DNA of 64,000 bases from CAVSRC01 sp963730325. Lineage in GTDB: Bacteria > Pseudomonadota > Alphaproteobacteria > Rhizobiales > Kaistiaceae. The notes below the pieces were generated by a model. It ran no database searches and was not told the origin of the DNA. It worked only from the letters and a program-made list of their open reading frames with translations. The stretch spans positions 1 to 64,000 of the forward strand of contig CAVSRC010000013.1 of assembly GCA_963730325.1 (NCBI GenBank), in the 5' to 3' direction. Within the stretch, counting starts at the first letter, position 1. Each line of letters opens with the position of its first letter. Position numbers and translations under genes: made by a program. Below are positions 17,308 to 26,062 of the stretch, one piece after another.

Positions 17308-18014
17308 TGGGTCTTTTCACCGTTCGCCGCCGCCGCGGGCCGGCCATTCTCGTCGTGCCCGCGGTGCACCGGTCCGCGATCGGTGACGTAGGCGGCGACC
17401 TCATATTCCACGCCGGCAATGTGCGCCGCCATGAGCGCTTCGACGCTGGTCGCGTCGCGCCGCTCGAAGGCGCTGACGATCTTGCGGTGCTCGTCGAGCG
17501 ACGTCGTCATCTGATGTTCGATGAGCATCAGCGTGTCGCGCGGGAAGCGTTTCCATTGTGCGACGATGATCTCGTGCAGCACCGGGTTGCCGCACAGGCC
17601 GTAGACCGTCATGTGGAAAGCCTGGTTGAGCTTCTTGTATTCCTCGTGGTCGCTTCGTGCCTGTGCCTCGCCCATCTGCTCGACGAGCTGCCACAGACGC
17701 TCAATGTCGGCATGCGTCGCCCGCAGGCACGCCTGGTGGGCGGCGTAGGACTCCAGCAGCCGGCGTGTCTCGTAGATGTGATGGGCCGATTCCGAGGTCA
17801 TGTCGGCGACCACCACCCCCACATAGGGGATCTTGGTCACCAACCCCTCGCTGGCGAGCTGCAAGAGCGCCTCGCGCACGGGCGTGATGCCGAGCTGCAT
17901 CTTGCTGGCGAGCTCGCTTTGGCGCAGCGGCGCCCCCGGCCGCAGTTCGCGACTGAGGATGCGGGCGCGAATCTCGCTGATCGCGCGCTGTGTCTTGGTC
18001 TGGGTCGTGCTCAT
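17304..18014 (-). CDS. GntR-family regulator with FCD domain
   Basis: This 236-residue regulator has a winged helix near residues 10-75 (LRPGAPLRQSELASKMQLG and TPVREALLQLASEGLV) and an all-helical FCD ligand domain. The FCD metal-site pattern is visible, including histidines in HMTVYGLCGN, DEHRKIVSAFERRD and AAHIAGVEYEV. The gene sits inside the operon, overlapping its neighbours by 4 bases on both sides. It therefore probably senses a pathway acid and controls this operon and the divergent importer. Confidence 0.9.
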   Translation of the reverse strand: MSTTQTKTQRAISEIRARILSRELRPGAPLRQSELASKMQLGITPVREALLQLASEGLVTKIPYVGVVVADMTSESAHHIYETRRLLESYAAHQACLRATHADIERLWQLVEQMGEAQARSDHEEYKKLNQAFHMTVYGLCGNPVLHEIIVAQWKRFPRDTLMLIEHQMTTSLDEHRKIVSAFERRDATSVEALMAAHIAGVEYEVAAYVTDRGPVHRGHDENGRPAAAANGEKTQ

Positions 18015-19198
18015 CCGATTACCCGATCGCGCCGCAAGGCCGCCAGCTTCTCGGCATCATAGCCAAGTTCGCCGAGCACTTCGTCGGTATGCGTGCCGAC
18101 CGCCTCGCGCGGCGTCCAGCGAATGGCGGCGGGTGCTCCGACAACATGCGGGAAGACGCCCTGCATGGTGAGCGGCCCAAGCTCTTCGTCCTCGACGGTG
18201 ACGACGCTGCCCCGCTCGCGAAAATGCGGATCGTTCGCCACCTGGCTGACATCGTAGATGGGTGCGACAGCCGCATCCGCTGCGCGCAGCGCGGCAATCA
18301 CTTCGGCCTGATCGCGCTGCATCGTCCATTCGGTGATCAGCGCATCGATCTCGTCGCGACGGCGTACGCGCTCGCGATTCGTCGCATAGTCCGGATTGTC
18401 GGCGAGGTCCGGCCGCCCGATCGCATGAAACACCCGCCGTGCCACACTGTCCGCACTGCCCGACAGCGCCACCCATTTGCCGTCGCGGGTTGGGTAGGTG
18501 TTGCGCGGACACGAACGGATCGACTGGTTGCCGGTGCGTTTCTGGACGTGCCCGAGCTGGTCGAACTCGATCAGCGAGGAGCCGAGGATCCACATCAGCG
18601 GCTCGTAGAGCGCCACGTCGATCAATTCGCCCTCGCCCGTGCGTTCGCGCTTCAAAAGCGCGCCGGCGACAGTGAAGGCGGCGGCGATTCCGGCGATGCC
18701 GTCGGCCAGGCCGAACGGCGGCAGCGTCGGCGGTCCATCCGGCTCTCCGGTGATGTCGGCAAAGCCGCTCATCGCCTCGGCCAGCGTGCCAAAACCGGCA
18801 AAGCCGCTATACGGGCCCTTCTGTCCGAAGCCGGTCATGCGCAGCATGATGAGCCGCGGATTGAGCTTGCGCAGTTCCTCCCAGCCAAGATTCCAGGCCT
18901 CCATGCGGCCGGGGCGAAAGTTCTCGATCAGCACGTCGGCACCGGCCGCCAATTCGCGCACGGCCTGCTGGCCTTCCGGTTTGTTGAGGTCGATGGCGAC
19001 ACAGCGCTTGTTGCGCGAGATCACCTTCCACCACAGCGAGATGCCGTCCTTGTGGCCGCCCCACCGGCGCGCATCGTCGCCACGCGGATGCTCGACCTTG
19101 ATCACGTCGGCACCGTGATCGCCGAGCAGGGTTGCCGTCATCGGTCCCGCGAACAATGTCGCCAGGTCGATGACCCGGCAGCCGTCAAACAGGCCCAT
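18011..19198 (-). CDS. Class III CoA transferase (CaiB/BaiF family)
   Basis: This 395-residue enzyme moves CoA between acyl groups. The N-terminal Rossmann region reads RVIDLATLFAGPMTATLLGDHGADVIKVE. The catalytic aspartate is expected in the stretch NLNKPEG-to-ENFRPGRMEAWNLG, typical of the family, and the C-terminus carries GTHTDEVLGELGY. The ATG at 19198 is preceded by GGAGGGCC and gives the normal family length; an upstream extension has no family similarity. It overlaps the GntR gene and follows the CoA-ester lyase after 64 bases. Transferase plus lyase is the layout of citramalyl- or malyl-CoA type cleavage routes. Confidence 0.9.
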   Translation of the reverse strand: MGLFDGCRVIDLATLFAGPMTATLLGDHGADVIKVEHPRGDDARRWGGHKDGISLWWKVISRNKRCVAIDLNKPEGQQAVRELAAGADVLIENFRPGRMEAWNLGWEELRKLNPRLIMLRMTGFGQKGPYSGFAGFGTLAEAMSGFADITGEPDGPPTLPPFGLADGIAGIAAAFTVAGALLKRERTGEGELIDVALYEPLMWILGSSLIEFDQLGHVQKRTGNQSIRSCPRNTYPTRDGKWVALSGSADSVARRVFHAIGRPDLADNPDYATNRERVRRRDEIDALITEWTMQRDQAEVIAALRAADAAVAPIYDVSQVANDPHFRERGSVVTVEDEELGPLTMQGVFPHVVGAPAAIRWTPREAVGTHTDEVLGELGYDAEKLAALRRDRVIG

Positions 19199-19262
19199 TT
19201 CTACCAGGCCCTCCGCCTGTCGCGTGGCGCGCGCCGCAAGTCCGCGTCGTGCTTCCGTCGAT

Positions 19263-20108
19263 TCATGGCTGACTGGCCTCCTCAAGTGTCTGCTTGGCGC
19301 GGTGATACACGGGGTAATCGATGAACTCGGCACCGACGGTGATGGCGGCTGAGCCCTGCGCGAGCGCCTCCTCGAACCGGCGGACGATTTCCTGCGCCCT
19401 CTCCACGGCCTTGGCGCTCGGCGCAAAGATGCGGCGCACGACCGGGATCTGCTCGGGATGGATGCAGTGCTTGGTGGCGTAACCGAGTTCGCGGGCGAGC
19501 TGGCAGCTACGCTCCAGTCCGCCGGGATCGTGCAGGTGCGGATAGGCGCCGGCATGCGGCCGGCCGATGCCGGCCAGGCGCGATTCGATGGCAAGCTGCA
19601 CCTTGGCCGCCGTCAGCACCGTGCCGAACGGGTCCCAGTCGACACCGAGATCGAGCGAGAAGTCGCCTTCGCCGAAGGTGAGGGCCACGACGCGCTCGCT
19701 CGCCTCGCCGATGGCACGGGCATTGCTGAGCCCCTGGACGCTTTCGATGATCGGCAGCAGGCGGATCGGCAGGTCGCGCGGCACCCGGCGCTCGTGCACC
19801 GCTAATATATCTTCTATGGAGCGAATATCGTCCGCGGATTGTACCTTGGGCAGCATCAGATAGGCCAGATTGGGCTGCAGAACGGCCTCCAGATCATCCC
19901 GCGCCCATTTTGTGCCAAGCCCGTTGACGCGCACCGCCCAGGGCCGGGAAGTCCCGGAAATCGCCTGAGAAGCCAAGGTTCTGGCCTCGTCCTTGCATTC
20001 GGCCGGCACGGCGTCCTCAAGATCGAGAATGATCGTGTCAACCTCGTAGTGCCATGCCTTGACGGCACGGTCGGGACGCAGGGCCGGTGTGAAAAGCAGA
20101 CTTCGCAT
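19263..20108 (-). CDS. CoA-ester lyase of the HpcH/HpaI (CitE-like) family
   Basis: A 281-residue aldolase-fold protein that begins with the CitE-like RSLLFTPALRPDRAVKA and has IILDLEDAVPAECK near residue 26. Further motifs are MLPKVQSADDI near 85, the metal-binding Glu in PIIESVQGL near 123, and Asp in FGEGDFSLDLGVDWD near 147. Relatives cleave malyl-, citramalyl- or citryl-CoA. It is the first gene of the minus operon and divergent from the second importer. No clear ribosome-binding site precedes its ATG. The thioester cleaved is presumably made by the CoA transferase downstream. Confidence 0.88.
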   Translation of the reverse strand: MRSLLFTPALRPDRAVKAWHYEVDTIILDLEDAVPAECKDEARTLASQAISGTSRPWAVRVNGLGTKWARDDLEAVLQPNLAYLMLPKVQSADDIRSIEDILAVHERRVPRDLPIRLLPIIESVQGLSNARAIGEASERVVALTFGEGDFSLDLGVDWDPFGTVLTAAKVQLAIESRLAGIGRPHAGAYPHLHDPGGLERSCQLARELGYATKHCIHPEQIPVVRRIFAPSAKAVERAQEIVRRFEEALAQGSAAITVGAEFIDYPVYHRAKQTLEEASQP

Positions 20109-20137
20109 TGCGCGCTAAACGATCCTTGATATACTGC

Positions 20138-20147
20138 TCATATATGA
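20138..20147. promoter_or_regulatory. Palindrome in the divergent control region of the CoA-lyase and importer operons
   Basis: The 77-base gap between the divergent starts (20108 and 20186) is AT-rich and contains a perfect TCATATATGA palindrome at its centre. ATATAC/GTATAT stretches overlap possible -10 boxes on both strands. It is the natural place for the GntR regulator encoded in this operon to act; the assignment is inference. Confidence 0.35.
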
Positions 20148-20185
20148 CGATCATTTAAACCACGCTTTCGAGACGCAGGCAAGGA

Positions 20186-21253
20186 ATGGGTGACGGACCG
20201 CAGCCGCTGACACCTCAGGACGAGGCGCCCGCCGCCGACCGGACCACCGGGCGCACTCTGGCGCGCCCGGCGGGCAACCCGCACGCCAACCCGGCGCATG
20301 GCCACCGGTCGCGGCTGGGGCTGCTCCTCTACCGCTACGCGGTGGTGATCGCGCTCGTGGTGTTCTTCGCCGGCTTCTCGCTGCTTCTGCCGCACACATT
20401 CTTCACCATGGGCAATGTGCGCACCATCGTCAGCTCGCAGGCCGTGCTGATGATCGTCGCCCTCGGCCTCACCCTGCCGCTGACCACCGGCGAGTTCGAT
20501 CTCTCGATTGGCGCCATGCTCGGCGCCGCCGCCGTGCTCACCGCCTTCTTCACCGGCGAGCTGCACTGGCCGCTGGCCCTGGTCATCGTCGGCACCCTGC
20601 TGGTCGGCGCCATCGCCGGGACCATCAACGGGATTTTCGTGGTGCGCGCCGGCGTCAACGCCTTCATCGGCACGCTCGGCACCTCGACCATCCTCACCGG
20701 CCTGACGCTCGCCGTATCCGGCGGCCAGATCCTCGGAACCGTGGCCACACCGCTGGTCGACTTCGTTCAGTTCCAGATCTTCGGCCTGCCGGTCCCCGTC
20801 TATCTGGCGTTCCTGCTCGCCGCCATCCTCTGGTACGTCTACGAGCACACGCCGCTCGGCCGTCATCTCTTCTTCGTCGGCGAAGGCCGTGAGGCCGCGC
20901 GCCTCGTTGGCCTCAGCGTCGATCGTCTGCGCTTCGGCGCCTTTGTCGGCTCCGGCGTCATCTCGTCCATCGCCGGCATCTTCACGGCCGGGCAGCTCGG
21001 CGCGGCCGATCCTTCGGTCGGCCCGAGCTTCCTTCTGCCCGCCTATGCCGCCGCATTCCTCGGAGCGACAACCATCAAGCCCGGACGCTTCAATGCCTGG
21101 GGTACGGTCGTCGCCCTCTATTTGCTGGTCACCGGCGTGACCGGCCTCGAGCTCTTTGGAACCTCCTCGTGGGTGCAGGAGACGTTCAACGGGGTCGCCC
21201 TCCTCATCGCCGTCACCTTCGCGCGCTTCGTGGCGCGCGATCAGGCCAGCTAG
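20186..21253 (+). CDS. CUT2-type ABC permease (RbsC family)
   Basis: A 355-residue permease with a longer, polar N-terminus of about 50 residues rich in Pro, Ala and Arg before the first helix. Family motifs include LGLTLPLTTGEFDLSIGAMLG near residues 92-112 and GEGREAARLVGLSVDRLR near 231-248. It is the only permease of its operon, so it should act as a homodimer. It starts the plus-strand operon with the binding protein (82-base gap) and the ATPase. Confidence 0.88.
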   Translation: MGDGPQPLTPQDEAPAADRTTGRTLARPAGNPHANPAHGHRSRLGLLLYRYAVVIALVVFFAGFSLLLPHTFFTMGNVRTIVSSQAVLMIVALGLTLPLTTGEFDLSIGAMLGAAAVLTAFFTGELHWPLALVIVGTLLVGAIAGTINGIFVVRAGVNAFIGTLGTSTILTGLTLAVSGGQILGTVATPLVDFVQFQIFGLPVPVYLAFLLAAILWYVYEHTPLGRHLFFVGEGREAARLVGLSVDRLRFGAFVGSGVISSIAGIFTAGQLGAADPSVGPSFLLPAYAAAFLGATTIKPGRFNAWGTVVALYLLVTGVTGLELFGTSSWVQETFNGVALLIAVTFARFVARDQAS

Positions 21254-21335
21254 CCGGCCGGCCTTGGAACTGAAGAAGAAGCAGAAGGCACATCCCCACT
21301 AACCACAAGAACCGCCAGCAGAAGAGGAACCGATC

Positions 21336-22457
21336 ATGCGCAGTCTGAACAACTGGATACCGTCCCGCCGCGGCCTCGCAACGGCGCTTGCCGCAGCGGC
21401 CGCCGTCACGCTCACCACCGTTTCCGCGGTCCGCGCCGACGACGGCGTCGCCCAGGCCAAGGCGGCGGTCGAGAAGGCCATGGCCAAGCCGCAATTCGTA
21501 GCGCCGGGCGAGGCCTTCGACATGTCCAAGCTGAAAGGCAAACACATCTGGATCATCACCTCGACCATGGCCGTGCCGTTCGTCGCGACCATCGCCCACG
21601 GCGTCGAGCAGGCCGCCAAGGCCGCCGGTATCCAGACCAACCTCTTCGACGGCAAGGGCAACGTGTCGGAATGGAACCGCGGCATGGCGCAGGCGGTGAG
21701 CCAGAACGCCGACGGCATCGTCACCGTCGGCGCCTCGCCGGAGCTGATGAAGGGCCCGACCGCCGACGCGCTAAAGGCGAAGATTCCGGTGGTCGACACG
21801 TTGACCGCTGACAAGACCGCACCGCTGGTGCCCGGCAACTATGCCCATGTCAGCATCTCCTTCTACGACTCGGGCCGGATCCAGGCCGATTACGCCATCG
21901 CCCAGTCGAACGGCGAGGCCCACGTGCTGATCCTCGGCGACAACGAGTTCCCCGGCGAGGTATCGCGCGTGGAAGGCATGCAGCACGAGTTCCAGACGCT
22001 CTGTCCGAAATGCGTGGTCACCGTCCAGGACACCCAGGTCGGCAATCTCGGCATCAAGCTCGGCCAGCTGACCCAGACGCTGCTGCGCCGCGACCCGGCC
22101 ATCACCATGGTCCTGCCCACTTATGACGCCCAGGCGATCTACGTCGTGCCGGCCATCAAGCAGGCCAACTTCGACCGCGAGATCAGCGTCATCGGCTCGG
22201 ACGCGGTGCCCAGCAACCTCGACTGGATCCGCCAGGGCAACATCCAGGTGGCCGACGTCGGCGAGCCCGAGGTGTGGGCCGGTTACGCCGCGCTCGACCA
22301 GGTGGCCCGCGGCATGCTCGGCATGCCGAGCGTCGATGAGCAGATTCCGCTGCGTCTCTTCACGGCGGAGAACCTCAAGGGCGTTTCCAACGACGAGAAC
22401 GAGCTGTTCGGCGGCGACTATGCCACCGAATACACAAAGCTGTGGGGCCTGCAGTAG
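21336..22457 (+). CDS. ABC importer solute-binding protein (CUT2 type)
   Basis: This 373-residue periplasmic protein has a twin-arginine-like start (SRRGLATALAAAAAVTL) and probable cleavage after VRA-D near residue 33. The two-lobed sugar-binding fold starts at HIWIITSTMAVPFVATIAHGVEQAAKAAG. A GAGGAACC ribosome site precedes the ATG. It differs widely in sequence from the binding protein at 12055, so the two importers probably take up different, perhaps related, ligands. Confidence 0.88.
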   Translation: MRSLNNWIPSRRGLATALAAAAAVTLTTVSAVRADDGVAQAKAAVEKAMAKPQFVAPGEAFDMSKLKGKHIWIITSTMAVPFVATIAHGVEQAAKAAGIQTNLFDGKGNVSEWNRGMAQAVSQNADGIVTVGASPELMKGPTADALKAKIPVVDTLTADKTAPLVPGNYAHVSISFYDSGRIQADYAIAQSNGEAHVLILGDNEFPGEVSRVEGMQHEFQTLCPKCVVTVQDTQVGNLGIKLGQLTQTLLRRDPAITMVLPTYDAQAIYVVPAIKQANFDREISVIGSDAVPSNLDWIRQGNIQVADVGEPEVWAGYAALDQVARGMLGMPSVDEQIPLRLFTAENLKGVSNDENELFGGDYATEYTKLWGLQ

Positions 22458-22493
22458 GGCTTCACCAGAAGGCAAGGCGAGATTGATCGGCGG

Positions 22494-24002
22494 ATGGCGG
22501 ACAACGACCCTGTGCTCCTCGAGCTTCGCGGCCTGACCAAGAGGTTTGCGGACGCCACGGTCCTGTCGTCGGTCGATCTCGCCGTTCGTCCGGGCGAGGT
22601 GCATGCCCTCATCGGCCAGAACGGCTCGGGCAAATCCACGCTGATCAAGATCCTTTCCGGCTACCATGCGCCCGACGCCGGAGAGGTCCACATGCGGGGC
22701 AAGCCGGTCCATCTCCCCATTCGGCCGGGCGAAGCGGACCGGCTTGGCCTGCACTTTCTGCATCAGGATGTCGGCATCGTCAGGACGATGACCGTTCTCG
22801 AGAATCTACGCGTCGGCCGCTTCCAGACGACCCGTTATGGCCGCCTGCGCTGGGGCGCGGAGCGCCGCGCCACCCGCGAACTTCTGGCCGAGATGCAGCT
22901 CGACATCGACCCGGACCTGCGCGTCAGCGACGTGCCTCCGGCCGAGCGCGCCCTGATCGGCTTTGCCCGCGCCATCCAGGATCTCGACCGCGAGCGCGGC
23001 GCGGTGCTGATCCTCGACGAGCCCACCGCCTTCCTGCCCGGTCCGTCCGTGGCACGCCTCTTCAAGGCGATCCGCGAGATCACCAAACGCGGCTCGGCGG
23101 TCGTCTTCGTCAGCCACCGGCTCGACGAGGTCCTCGAAATCGCCGACCGCGTTTCCATTCTCCGCGACGGTCAACTGGTGAAGACGGTGGCGAAATCCGA
23201 GACCAATGAGCGCGACCTGGTCAGCGCCATGCTCGGACGCGAGATGGGCCGTCTCTACCCCACCCGCACGACTCCGCATGGGCAGCCGGTTCTGATCGTC
23301 AACCAGCTGTCGGGCTCCATCGCCCACAATGTCGGCTTCGACGTGCGCGAAGGCGAGATCGTCGGCCTCACCGGGCTGATCGGCATGGGCCACGACCAGG
23401 TTCCCTATCTCGTCTTCGGGTCGGAACGCCACGATGCCGGGTCGATCACCGTGAACGGTCGCACGCTGTCGCCGTCATCGCCGCGCGATGCGATCGACGC
23501 CGGCGTCGCCTTCCTGCCCGCCGACCGCCAGCGGCAGAGCGGCATCCAGAAGGCGACGCTGCTCGAGAACGTCACCATGGCGAGCGGCCGGCGCTTCATG
23601 CGCGGCGGCCGGCTGCGCCATGCCGAGGAGCGCTCGGCAGTGCAGCAGATCCTCGATCGCTTCGACGTGCGCCCGGCCGATCCGGACCGCCTGCTGACCA
23701 CGCTCAGCGGCGGCAACCAGCAGAAAGCGCTGCTCGGCAAATGGCTGCATGCCCGACCGGCCGTGCTGCTCTTGCATGAACCCAGCCAGGGCGTCGACAT
23801 CAGCTCGCGCCGGCAGATTCTGCAGATCGTCGCCGAGGTCGCGGCCGCCGGAACGGCGGTGCTCGTCGCCTCGGCCGAATACGACGAGCTCGCCCATATC
23901 TGCCACCGCGTGCTGATCTTCCGTCACGGCCGCATCGCCCGCGAACTGTCCGGCGACGACCTCACCGAGGCGCGCATCGCCGAGCAATGCTATCTGTCCT
24001 GA
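22494..24002 (+). CDS. CUT2-type ABC ATPase, second domain degenerate
   Basis: A 502-residue tandem-domain ATPase. Domain 1 has Walker A GQNGSGKST (near 41) and Walker B VLILDEPTAFL (near 168), but its signature loop is diverged (VPPAERALIGFARAI). Domain 2 has a broken P-loop (GLIGMGHDQV), a normal LSGGNQQK near 403, and LLLHEPSQGVD, in which His replaces the magnesium-binding Walker B Asp. Domain 2 can therefore hardly hydrolyse ATP alone, which goes beyond the usual asymmetry of the RbsA family. It completes the importer begun at 20186 and converges on the amidohydrolase gene 31 bases away. Confidence 0.88.
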   Translation: MADNDPVLLELRGLTKRFADATVLSSVDLAVRPGEVHALIGQNGSGKSTLIKILSGYHAPDAGEVHMRGKPVHLPIRPGEADRLGLHFLHQDVGIVRTMTVLENLRVGRFQTTRYGRLRWGAERRATRELLAEMQLDIDPDLRVSDVPPAERALIGFARAIQDLDRERGAVLILDEPTAFLPGPSVARLFKAIREITKRGSAVVFVSHRLDEVLEIADRVSILRDGQLVKTVAKSETNERDLVSAMLGREMGRLYPTRTTPHGQPVLIVNQLSGSIAHNVGFDVREGEIVGLTGLIGMGHDQVPYLVFGSERHDAGSITVNGRTLSPSSPRDAIDAGVAFLPADRQRQSGIQKATLLENVTMASGRRFMRGGRLRHAEERSAVQQILDRFDVRPADPDRLLTTLSGGNQQKALLGKWLHARPAVLLLHEPSQGVDISSRRQILQIVAEVAAAGTAVLVASAEYDELAHICHRVLIFRHGRIARELSGDDLTEARIAEQCYLS

Positions 24003-24033
24003 CCGGAAGTGCCGAAGCGCCCGCTCGCCTCAC

Positions 24034-25089
24034 TCAGACGTTCAGCCGGTAGACCCGGCAGGCCGTATCCTTGTACAGCGCCGCCTTCTCGGCATCCGAT
24101 GCCGACGCGGTCAGGCGCTTGAAGGCATTCCACAACACCGCGTAGCTGGTCGCGCGCTTGTCGACCGGGAAGTTGCTCTCGAACATGCAGCGCTCGACGC
24201 CGAAAAGTTCGATGCACGTTTCCACATAAGGCTTCCACAGCCGCGCCATCTCCTCCGACGAGGCGGGCATGTCGCGATGGGCGAAGTCGAGATCGAAGCC
24301 GAACAGATGCATGCCGAAGGCGCCGATCTTGACCGAGACGTTCGGACAATCGGCAAGCGCCGCCATGTTGCGTCGCCAGTCGGCGAAGACCGCATCCGTC
24401 TTGCCGGCATAAGCGCCAACGCCGAGTGGCGCGCCGATGTGATCGAGTACGATCGTCGTCCCGGAGAACGTGTGTGCCAGATCGGTCAGTTCCGGAATCT
24501 GCGGATGGAACAGCCAAGCGTCGAAGGACAAGCCGAGCGGCGCCAGGCGCGCGACGCCTTCGCGGAAAGTCGTATCGAGCAGCAGCCCCGGCGGGAAATC
24601 CTGCGATGAGCCCTTGATCGACGAATCCGCATCCCACACCGAACGGCCGCGGATGCCCTTGAAGCGGTCGCCAGCGGCACGCATATGCGCCTCAAGCACA
24701 GCCTCGACGCGCGCCCCAAGGCGCAGCTCGGCAAAGCCAACGATGCCGGCACAGACGCGTGCCGGCCCGTACTTGCCGCTGGCGCTCATTGCCGCGATGC
24801 CGTTGGCGAACTCCGTCTCGCCGAGCGAAGCGAAATCCGCACTGCCATCGGCGCGATACATCTCGTCACACTGGACGAAGACGCTCGCCCGCACGTTGTG
24901 GCCGCTGGCCAGGTCCGCGCCGTATTCGTCCAGCAGATAGCGCGCGTCGCGATCCCACAGGTGATGATGCGGATCGACAATCGGCAGATCCGGCTCGATG
25001 ATCTCCTCGCTGTATTGGGCGAGCCACGTCTCATCGGCGCCGAACAGGGACCGCTGCCGCTCGGCCGCGTCCGGTGGCTTGTTCACCAT
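24034..25089 (-). CDS. Amidohydrolase family protein (Amidohydro_2, PDC-lactonase-like)
   Basis: This 351-residue TIM-barrel hydrolase has the first-strand motif VDPHHHLWD near residue 39, a central IVLDHIGAPLG and a final-strand acid in FESNFPVDK. These motifs mark the branch that contains 2-pyrone-4,6-dicarboxylate lactonase and related lactonases. The ATG at 25089 lies one base after the stop of the SMP-30 gene, so the two are tightly coupled. It is the last gene of an operon led by the IclR regulator. Likely role: opening of a lactone or related ring from the compound taken up by the divergent importer (inference). Confidence 0.85.
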   Translation of the reverse strand: MVNKPPDAAERQRSLFGADETWLAQYSEEIIEPDLPIVDPHHHLWDRDARYLLDEYGADLASGHNVRASVFVQCDEMYRADGSADFASLGETEFANGIAAMSASGKYGPARVCAGIVGFAELRLGARVEAVLEAHMRAAGDRFKGIRGRSVWDADSSIKGSSQDFPPGLLLDTTFREGVARLAPLGLSFDAWLFHPQIPELTDLAHTFSGTTIVLDHIGAPLGVGAYAGKTDAVFADWRRNMAALADCPNVSVKIGAFGMHLFGFDLDFAHRDMPASSEEMARLWKPYVETCIELFGVERCMFESNFPVDKRATSYAVLWNAFKRLTASASDAEKAALYKDTACRVYRLNV

Positions 25090-25090
25090 C

Positions 25091-26056
25091 TTATTCGTCC
25101 CCTTTGGTTTGCCCGGTGGCGCCCCCGAACATCGGCTTTCCTGGGGCATTCATCCGCGCCTTCAGGATCGCCCCGGTTGCCAATTCCGTGATGTAGAGGG
25201 TCTTTCCGTCGCCGCCGCCATAGGCAAGGTTGGTCGTGGCAAGACCGGCGCATGAGCGGATTCGACGCACTGGCTGTCCGAGGCGGTCGAATTGCCAGAC
25301 GGTGCCAAGTCCGGCATGGGCGACGGCCAGGTTGCCGGCGTTGTCGATGGCGAGCCCGTCGGGGCCCACCCCGCCGCTCAGCTGGATGAACAGCCCGACC
25401 TTCGTCGTGCTCCCGTCCGCGTGAAGCGGCAGACGCCAGATGCAGTTGCCCCGCGTCACCGCGATGAAGAGCGTCGTCTCCTCGACGTCCATCACCAGAC
25501 CGTTCGGACTCGGAATCCTGTCGAGAACGACATCGAGTCGGCCGGCGACCGTCAGTCGATAGACCCGTCCCGAGGGGTCCTGCAGACCCGTCTGGCCCTG
25601 GTCGGTGAAATAGAGGTCGCCATTGGACGCAAAGAAGAGATCATTGAGGCCCTTGAAGCGCTCCGCCGACCGGCGCTCAAGGAGCGGAGCCACGCTGCCA
25701 GTTTGCGGGTCGAGAATAAGCAGTCCGTTCTTGTGGTCGGCCAGGAAGATCCGCCCATCGCGATGAATCTTCAGCCCGTTTGGCTCTCCGTCATATTCCG
25801 CGATCAGGGTGAATAGGCCATCGGGCGAGATCCGAAAGACCCGGCCGTGCGGAATATCCACCACGAGAAGGTTGCCTTCCGCATCGACCGAGGGGCCTTC
25901 AAGAAACGAGTCGATCTGGCGACCGCCCTGGTTCGCGTCCGCCCACGCACTGCGGCGCGGCCGTCGGAACTCGGCCGGCAGTTCGGCGAAGATTTCCGTG
26001 TCCTGAATTTCAGGCGCGGGAAACATTGAACGGTGATCTTCCGTCTTCTGCGACAA
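25091..26056 (-). CDS. SMP-30/gluconolactonase-family hydrolase
   Basis: A 321-residue six-bladed beta-propeller protein. Repeated blade motifs include LVVDIPHGRVFRIS near residue 64, the metal-site asparagines in GLNDLFFASNGDLYFTDQG near 138-156 and IPSPNGLVMDVEETTLFIA near 178-196. A terminal aspartate loop GPDGLAIDNAGNLAVAH is near 230. No signal peptide is visible. It probably hydrolyses a lactone formed by the dehydrogenase encoded directly upstream. Two lactonase-type enzymes in a row suggest successive ring openings or alternative substrates. Confidence 0.87.
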   Translation of the reverse strand: MSQKTEDHRSMFPAPEIQDTEIFAELPAEFRRPRRSAWADANQGGRQIDSFLEGPSVDAEGNLLVVDIPHGRVFRISPDGLFTLIAEYDGEPNGLKIHRDGRIFLADHKNGLLILDPQTGSVAPLLERRSAERFKGLNDLFFASNGDLYFTDQGQTGLQDPSGRVYRLTVAGRLDVVLDRIPSPNGLVMDVEETTLFIAVTRGNCIWRLPLHADGSTTKVGLFIQLSGGVGPDGLAIDNAGNLAVAHAGLGTVWQFDRLGQPVRRIRSCAGLATTNLAYGGGDGKTLYITELATGAILKARMNAPGKPMFGGATGQTKGDE

Positions 26057-26062
26057 CCCGGG

